11,740 nucleotides of DNA from Opitutia bacterium. Lineage in GTDB: Bacteria; Verrucomicrobiota; Verrucomicrobiia; Opitutales; Opitutaceae. Both the position numbers and the translations under genes were made by a program. Shown here one piece after another: positions 8,104-11,740 of the stretch. Location: contig PMKA01000343.1 in the NCBI GenBank assembly GCA_003157575.1, positions 368 through 12,107 on the forward strand. The letters run 5' to 3'. The notes under the pieces were generated by a model. The model did no database searches and was not told the origin of the DNA. It saw only the letters and a program-made list of their open reading frames with translations. Each line of letters opens with the position of its first letter. The stretch's first letter is position 1.

Positions 8104-8949
8104 TTATTTCGCCTGCGGTCCGGTGCTTGTTCCGGTGGCGGGAGTCACCGGGGGGGCCGTCTTGGCGGGAGCGCCGCCGATTTGTTGCGGGGAATTGCCC
8201 GGTCCAGGCGGAATGGGCAGCGGTCTCGGCGGCTGCTGCGTGAAGACGCTTGCCTGGATTGCGATCTGACGGGGGCTGGCCGGCTCCGTCGTGACCAGGA
8301 TGACGCCGTGATGGGGCTTGGAAACATCGGCCGGCGTAATCGCGATCTCATTGCCGGAAAGGCTCACGGTGAAGTCCGGAGACGTCGACTTCGCGCCGGT
8401 GACCTTCATGCCCGCAGGACCCTGCGTCACGCGGACGGTCTTGGGCGTCGCAGGTTCGCCGGGACGCCAGGAGACACTCCAAGGATTGCAGATTATGGCG
8501 TCTTTGAAGACAAAGGCGAACTGGGCCGAACGAACGCCGGTCCCTTTCTCGTCGCGGATTCGGAAGGTCACATTGATGGGAGCGGGCGTGAAAAGCTGAC
8601 GGCCTTCAACGCAGAAGGAAAAGGCCGCTTCCGCGCCGGGAGCGAGCGTGATCGGCGCAATCGGGGTGAGCACCGCCGGGAAGAAAAAGCCGCAGTGGGT
8701 GACCGTGATCTCGCGGGAGCTCGTGTTCTTCAGGTGGATTTTCGCCTCGCTGGACTCGAACTGGGAAACGCTGAGGGATGGGCTGCCGTTGTCGCCGGTG
8801 ATGACCAGATCGGCAGGAGCGGGCTGCGCCGGCTGACGACGAAAAGGGGAGTCGGACGGGGATGGCGGAGCGACCGGGGCAGGCTGGCCTGAAGCGGGCA
8901 CAACCGGAAGCAGGGCAAGCAGAAGAAAAAGGCAGGCAGTCGTTTTCAT
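8104..8949 (-). CDS. Secreted DUF1573-like (Ig/ASH-fold) protein with proline-rich tail
   Basis: A 281-residue protein with a clear signal peptide (MKTTACLFLLLALLPVVPA...) and no lipobox cysteine, so probably soluble in the periplasm or secreted. A Pro-rich linker (about 24-46) is followed by a beta domain (about 55-140) of the type 'hLKNTSSREITVTHCG...LAPG', as in DUF1573 proteins. A second beta domain (about 150-235) contains WRPGEPATPKTVRV and KVTGAKSTSPDF, a pattern I associate with verrucomicrobial DUF1573 proteins. The Cys-Gly-Cys motif common in the first domain reads CGF here, so one cysteine is lost; other cysteines lie at FSFC and IIC. The last 45 residues are Pro/Gly/Ala/Thr-rich and low-complexity. 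The ATG at 8949 gives the cleaner signal peptide; the ATG at 8964 adds five residues. No function is known for the family. Confidence 0.72.
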   Translation of the reverse strand: MKTTACLFLLLALLPVVPASGQPAPVAPPSPSDSPFRRQPAQPAPADLVITGDNGSPSLSVSQFESSEAKIHLKNTSSREITVTHCGFFFPAVLTPIAPITLAPGAEAAFSFCVEGRQLFTPAPINVTFRIRDEKGTGVRSAQFAFVFKDAIICNPWSVSWRPGEPATPKTVRVTQGPAGMKVTGAKSTSPDFTVSLSGNEIAITPADVSKPHHGVILVTTEPASPRQIAIQASVFTQQPPRPLPIPPGPGNSPQQIGGAPAKTAPPVTPATGTSTGPQAK

Positions 8950-8966
8950 AAGGTGGAACGACATTC

Positions 8967-8995
8967 CATATGTTATGTCGCTCGCCTCGTGTAAA
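8967..8995 (-). promoter_or_regulatory. Possible promoter of the DUF1573-like gene
   Basis: On the minus strand, TTTACA (8995-8990) matches the -35 consensus at five of six positions. It is followed after 17 nt by CATATG (8972-8967), a poor -10 element (three of six). A start near 8960 would give a leader of only about 11 nt to the ATG at 8949 and would exclude the ATG at 8964. Weak visual evidence only. Confidence 0.2.
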
Positions 8996-9128
8996 GCGGG
9001 TTCAGAATCAAGCCCAGGTTACGCCACAACACTCCGACGCGGTTTCTGAGGGTTGGAAACGGCCGCCGCACCGTGTTTCCCCGGGCCCGCGAAGGCGGCG
9101 GGAACGGACGGTTCCGGACCGGTTCGCA

Positions 9129-9151
9129 CCCGGTGGCGGAACGCCGCCGGG
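9129..9151 (+). repeat. Strong 10-bp hairpin with GAA triloop
   Basis: CCCGGTGGCG (9129-9138), loop GAA, CGCCGCCGGG (9142-9151). All ten positions pair, counting one G-U wobble (T9134 with G9146). In minus-strand RNA that position becomes an A-C mismatch, which mildly favours a plus-strand transcript. It is the strongest local inverted repeat I found in the window. Confidence 0.6.
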
Positions 9152-9179
9152 CACTGGCTTCCAAATCTGCGGCACAAGC

Positions 9180-9202
9180 CCACGGGATTCGAATCCCCGT
9201 GG
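9180..9202 (-). terminator. Hairpin downstream of flavodoxin gene (possible terminator)
   Basis: CCACGGG (9180-9186) and CCCGTGG (9196-9202) form a 7-bp perfect stem around a 9-nt loop that itself contains the palindrome ATTCGAAT. It lies about 33 bp past the flavodoxin stop, the right place to end the minus-strand AraC-flavodoxin transcript. The minus-strand sequence after it (GCTTGTGCC) lacks a proper T-run, so the call is weak. Confidence 0.3.
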
Positions 9203-9234
9203 TGGTTGAAGAGCGGAAATCGGCAGGAAGGATG

Positions 9235-9726
9235 CTAACTGAGCAATTTGATTTCGCGCAACCACCGCTGGATGTCCTCGCGGGAGTTATTCACGTCACT
9301 TCCCCAGAATGCTCGGCCGTCGAGTAGGGTCGCGCCGGGACTTAGCCTTTTCACGTCCTGCACGCTCTTCGCCTGCCGGCTGCCCTCGTGGGTAATGAAA
9401 GGCACAATCGTCTTCCCGGAGAGGTCGTGGGCCGAAAGCCAGGTCATCACAGGAGGGGCGATCGTGCTCCACCAATTTGGTGAGCCCACGAAGATGGCGT
9501 CGAAAGCCTTCAGGTCCGGTCCATTCGACTTCAGGATCGGCCTGTATTCAGTCCGCAGTTCGTGTTTGGCCTGATCCACGACGGCATCGTAGTCGGTCGG
9601 ATAAGGATCCACCGGCACGATCTCGAAAACATCCGCTCCGGTTGCTTCCTGGATCTGACGTGCAATCTCGCGCGTATTGCCACTGTGCGAGAAGTACACG
9701 ACGAGGATCTTCTTGAACGAGTTCAT
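9235..9726 (-). CDS. Flavodoxin family protein
   Basis: A 163-residue flavodoxin. The N-terminal strand ILVVYFS runs into the FMN phosphate-binding loop SHSGNTREIA (residues 13-22, with S13, S15, N17 and T18). The second FMN loop is GSPNWW (81-86), where W85/W86 can stack on the isoalloxazine ring, and a third loop FITHEGS lies at 110-116. The length is normal for a short-chain flavodoxin of the Flavodoxin_4 type. It would carry electrons in the cytoplasm or act as a small FMN-dependent quinone or nitro-reductase; the partner is unknown. The ATG at 9726 lies 4 bp after the stop of the AraC-type gene, with a GGAGG at 9744-9740 inside the end of that gene (13 nt from the ATG, rather long), indicating one transcript and translational coupling. 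Confidence 0.92.
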   Translation of the reverse strand: MNSFKKILVVYFSHSGNTREIARQIQEATGADVFEIVPVDPYPTDYDAVVDQAKHELRTEYRPILKSNGPDLKAFDAIFVGSPNWWSTIAPPVMTWLSAHDLSGKTIVPFITHEGSRQAKSVQDVKRLSPGATLLDGRAFWGSDVNNSREDIQRWLREIKLLS

Positions 9727-9730
9727 CGTG

Positions 9731-10633
9731 CTATCGTTGCCTCCGATAATTGGACGGAGAGAGGCCGGCTTCTCTCCGGAAAACTTGGGCGAAGTGGCTT
9801 GGATTCGAGTAACCGACTTCGTTCGCGATCGTAATCACGCTCTTTTCGGTCTCCCGTAGGAGACGTCGGGCGGTGTCCATCCGGAGTTTGATTTGATACT
9901 GCGACGGCGGTATGCCCGTGGCGCGCCTGAATAATCGGTTAAAGTGAAACTCGCTCATGCCGGCTTGTTCCGCTAGTCGAGGGAGACTGAATTCCTCGGC
10001 GACGTGTTCAGCGATCCAATCGGTGACACGCCGCAGCTTGAACCCCGGGAGCGATGATTCCGTGCGCGCATGTTCCGTGAGTGCCGTATAGTTTCGCGCA
10101 AGATGGACGGCAATCGCCTGCGCAATGCCGCGCACAAGGAGGCCGCTGGCCGAACGCCGATTCGCCTCCTCCCTCAACTGTTGCAGCAGTGAAGTGAGCG
10201 GAGGATCTTCGAAACCGGAAACGTCACGCAGACGGGCGTTCACAGCCTCGGCGCCGAAAACATCCTCCAATGCTTCGTTGAACAACGGCAAACTGAGCAA
10301 CACGAGCACCACTTGGAATGGCTCGGGCGTGAGGGTTCTCCAACGGAATTCATAGGGTGCGCCTGCGGCTGTGACAAACAACGAACCATTTTTCAAACGG
10401 CTCGTGACCCACGGTCCGTTGTGCTCCCGTTCCTGCGCCTCAGCCTCGCCGGATGTAATCCAGGCAATGAAGGGTTCCGTCACGGTCGGCATGGTGAAAA
10501 CATCGGCAACGGGCGGAAGCGCGATGACCGAAAGCCGGACATCTCGCCACGCGGCGCCCCTGCTTGCGGCGATTCTTTTTCCCACGACATAGTGGTCGAT
10601 CGCTTCAGCGGACGTCGTGTCCGGAATCGTCAT
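9731..10633 (-). CDS. AraC-family transcriptional regulator
   Basis: A 300-residue AraC/XylS regulator. The N-terminal two-thirds (about 1-190) forms a cupin-like effector/dimerisation domain with an Arg/Trp-rich strand pattern (WRDVRLSVIALPP, then WVTSRLKNGSLFVTAAG). The C-terminal 100 residues carry the two HTH motifs: LPRLAEQAGMSEFHFNRLFR at about 215-236 and the signature IANEVGYSNPSHFAQVFRRE at about 260-280, ending in GLSPSNYRR. The frame is open to an ATG at 10777, but that adds 48 Arg-rich residues unlike the family and would place the start upstream of a plausible promoter, so the ATG at 10633 is chosen. The flavodoxin gene follows after 4 bp and is its likely target; the SDR gene upstream on the same strand may be another. 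The effector is unknown; electrophile or redox sensing is inference from the neighbours. Confidence 0.9.
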   Translation of the reverse strand: MTIPDTTSAEAIDHYVVGKRIAASRGAAWRDVRLSVIALPPVADVFTMPTVTEPFIAWITSGEAEAQEREHNGPWVTSRLKNGSLFVTAAGAPYEFRWRTLTPEPFQVVLVLLSLPLFNEALEDVFGAEAVNARLRDVSGFEDPPLTSLLQQLREEANRRSASGLLVRGIAQAIAVHLARNYTALTEHARTESSLPGFKLRRVTDWIAEHVAEEFSLPRLAEQAGMSEFHFNRLFRRATGIPPSQYQIKLRMDTARRLLRETEKSVITIANEVGYSNPSHFAQVFRREAGLSPSNYRRQR

Positions 10634-10663
10634 GCGGGCGAGCGTAAGGCCGTTGGCCCGGAA

Positions 10664-10692
10664 ATTACAACTTCTGCGGATCCTCCGTCCAA
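10664..10692 (-). promoter_or_regulatory. Candidate promoter of the AraC-flavodoxin pair
   Basis: On the minus strand, TTGGAC (10692-10687), 17 nt, then TGTAAT (10669-10664). The -10 matches the sigma70 consensus at five of six positions, the -35 at three. Transcription would start near 10657, giving a leader of about 24 nt to the ATG at 10633, which supports that start codon. Confidence 0.35.
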
Positions 10693-10784
10693 TAAAACCG
10701 GAAGCCCGCGGTCGCAGCGGAAACCGCTCGAACCGAAGTAGTCTGTCAGGAGGGAAAAATCGACGCGAGGGTCTCATTTGGGCG

Positions 10785-10822
10785 TGGCAACGCTCAAAGC
10801 GACGCGACCAGCGCCGTTGCCA
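10785..10822. repeat. 8-bp inverted repeat between SDR and AraC genes
   Basis: TGGCAACG (10785-10792) and CGTTGCCA (10815-10822) are perfect complements separated by 22 nt. They lie 28 bp past the SDR stop and about 95 bp upstream of the candidate araC-type -35. The spacing suits either a regulator operator (arms about three helical turns apart) or a hairpin ending the SDR transcript; no T-run follows, so an operator is somewhat more likely. Confidence 0.4.
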
Positions 10823-10849
10823 ACAGTGCGAAATCCCGAGTCGGAACGC

Positions 10850-11596
10850 TCACAGTTCCTGGCGCGTCGGCCGGAACAAGATCTCGTTGATGTCGACTTC
10901 GTCCGGCTGGCTGATCGCAAAACCGACCACCCGGGCAAACGAGTCGGCGGGGATCGCGACCGCCGCGTAGAATTGGTGGATGCGCGCCGAGACATCCGGC
11001 TCGGTGATGCTGTCCGGCAGTTCCGTGGCGACCGCGCCCGGCGAGATGATCGTCGTGCGGATGTTGTAGGGCTTGACTTCCTGGCGCAGTCCTTCGGACA
11101 GCGCTCGCACGGCGTGCTTGGTGGCGGCATAGACGGCGCCGGCGGGCGTGACCTTGTGGCCGGCAACCGAGGAGACGTTGATGATGTGTCCCGCCATTTG
11201 CTGCTTCATATGCGGTAGCGCCGCGGCAATGCCGTACAGCACACCCTTGATGTTCACGTCAATCATCCGGTCCCACTCGTCGGTCTTGAGGCGTTCCAGC
11301 GGGGAATGCGGCATCAGGCCGGCGTTGTTGATCAGAACGTCGATCCGTCCGAATGTCTGCACGGCAGTATCGACCAGTTGCTTCACTTGGTCACGGTTTG
11401 TAACGTCGGTCATGATGGCCAACGCCTTGCCCCCGCGACTGACCAACTCGTCCGCCAATGCCTGAATGCGATCTGCGCGCCGGGCACCGAGTACAACGGT
11501 TGCGCCCTGCGTCGACAGGTGCCGCGCTGCCGCTTCGCCGAGACCGCTGCTCGCGCCGGTGATAACGATGACCTTCCCTGCAATATTGTTGCTCAT
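10850..11596 (-). CDS. Short-chain dehydrogenase/reductase (classical SDR)
   Basis: A 248-residue classical SDR. The cofactor loop TGASSGLG is at residues 13-20; R39/R40 after the second strand point to NADP(H); D64 lies in the TDV adenine-contact motif; NNAG is at 90-93. The catalytic tetrad is complete: N115, S143 (in VSSVAG), Y156 and K160 (YAATK). The C-terminus [12 protein letters not shown] is of the type found in YdfG-like and related 3-hydroxy-acid or aldehyde/ketone reductases. It would reduce carbonyls or oxidise alcohols in the cytoplasm; the substrate cannot be read from sequence. The ATG at 11596 is chosen over 11656 because it overlaps the stop of the upstream cupin gene in an ATGA junction, a standard coupled-operon arrangement; the longer form would add a charged leader within the cupin coding region. 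Confidence 0.94.
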   Translation of the reverse strand: MSNNIAGKVIVITGASSGLGEAAARHLSTQGATVVLGARRADRIQALADELVSRGGKALAIMTDVTNRDQVKQLVDTAVQTFGRIDVLINNAGLMPHSPLERLKTDEWDRMIDVNIKGVLYGIAAALPHMKQQMAGHIINVSSVAGHKVTPAGAVYAATKHAVRALSEGLRQEVKPYNIRTTIISPGAVATELPDSITEPDVSARIHQFYAAVAIPADSFARVVGFAISQPDEVDINEILFRPTRQEL

Positions 11597-11740
11597 GATT
11601 CTTGGCCGGCGCTTGTTGGCGCCTGATATTGTTCGTCTGTGACCTTCTCCATCCATTCGACGGCCTCGCCGTCAAGCTGCTCCTGAATCGCAATGTGTGT
11701 CATTGCCGTTGTGGAGGCGGCGCCATGCCAGTGCTTCTCG
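11593..11740 (-). CDS. Cupin-domain protein, C-terminal 48 codons (partial, runs off right edge)
   Basis: Reading the minus strand from base 11739 gives an uninterrupted 48-codon frame ending in TGA at 11595-11593. It begins [10 protein letters not shown], contains [12 protein letters not shown] and [12 protein letters not shown], and ends in SAGQES. The HWHGA motif and following strand are the last metal-site histidines and C-terminus of a small single-domain cupin, similar to those annotated as cupin_2 or (R)-mandelonitrile lyase-like proteins that often neighbour SDR and carboxymuconolactone decarboxylase-like genes. The stop overlaps the SDR start (ATGA). The substrate is unknown and the rest lies outside the window. 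Confidence 0.82.
   Translation of the reverse strand, partial: EKHWHGAASTTAMTHIAIQEQLDGEAVEWMEKVTDEQYQAPTSAGQES

Larger units (their letters stand above)
8996..9234. other. Non-coding interval with a cluster of GC-rich hairpins (unassigned)
   Basis: No credible gene lies between the DUF1573-like gene and the flavodoxin gene. The stretch 9086-9202 packs several perfect or near-perfect hairpins: GGAAC/GTTCC (9101-9105/9111-9115); ACCGG/CCGGT with loop TTCGCAC (9118-9122/9130-9134); a 10-bp stem with GAA loop (9129-9138/9142-9151); and CCACGGG/CCCGTGG (9180-9186/9196-9202). The second and third share bases and so are mutually exclusive. The 10-bp stem contains one T/G position that pairs as G-U only in plus-strand RNA. 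Two loops (TTCGCAC and ATTCGAATC) resemble tRNA T-loops, but no acceptor or anticodon stem can be built. It could be an uncharacterised structured RNA, a leader, a processed 3' UTR of the flavodoxin message, or a REP-like element. Confidence 0.4.

Noticed and set aside
9060..9202. Cobalamin riboswitch (minus-strand GGAAGCCAGTG and CCGCCAC fragments)
   Set aside because: The fragments are short and the connecting core and B12 box are absent; the downstream gene has no cobalamin connection.
9118..9215. tRNA or selenocysteine tRNA suggested by T-arm-like hairpins (TTCGCAC, ATTCGAATC)
   Set aside because: No complementary acceptor stem, no pairing around a CTTCCAA anticodon-like loop, no D arm, and the conserved G53-C61 pair is replaced by A-C on either strand.
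8970..9265. Several 60-85 codon frames on both strands in the hairpin-rich interval
   Set aside because: Low-complexity Arg/Pro/Gly translations typical of GC-rich non-coding DNA; no start signals or homology that I recognise.
10634..10777. N-terminal extension of the AraC-type protein to the ATG at 10777
   Set aside because: The 48 extra residues are Arg-rich and unlike the family, and the stretch contains a plausible -35/-10 promoter just upstream of the ATG at 10633.

Overview
The window is GC-rich bacterial chromosome, with no phage, insertion-sequence or CRISPR signature and no convincing tRNA or rRNA. Gene content suggests Verrucomicrobiota, possibly an Opitutaceae-like lineage: a large Ig-like/Calx-beta surface protein, a hybrid kinase with a propeller and Y_Y_Y sensor, a DUF1573-like secreted protein, and few Shine-Dalgarno sites. 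This is inference from protein families; Acidobacteria or Planctomycetes are not excluded.

Layout. At the left edge is the C-terminal 895 residues of a very long secreted Ig-like/Calx-beta protein (+); its reading frame is open through base 2, so its true start lies outside. A convergent gap of about 130 bp follows. On the minus strand come a two-ACT-domain GcvR-like regulator and, transcribed ahead of it, a lone CheY-like receiver. A divergent region of about 220 bp with a dyad separates the receiver from a 1337-residue hybrid histidine kinase (+; signal peptide, propeller-like sensor, Y_Y_Y, membrane helix, PAS, HisKA, HATPase, receiver). The kinase converges on a minus-strand secreted DUF1573-like protein, with a GC-rich hairpin between them.

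The gap between the DUF1573-like gene and the next gene contains an unusual cluster of strong hairpins (about 9086-9202) that no recognised RNA family explains.

The right part is a minus-strand redox set, in transcription order: a cupin (only its last 48 codons are in the window), an SDR oxidoreductase whose ATG overlaps the cupin stop as ATGA, then after a 216 bp gap with its own candidate promoter an AraC-family regulator, then a flavodoxin starting 4 bp after the AraC stop. The cupin, SDR and flavodoxin look like a small redox or electrophile-response module under the AraC-type regulator; the effector and substrate are not visible. No single strongly novel system stands out. The best candidates for follow-up are the structured intergenic region, the kinase/receiver pair and the redox module.
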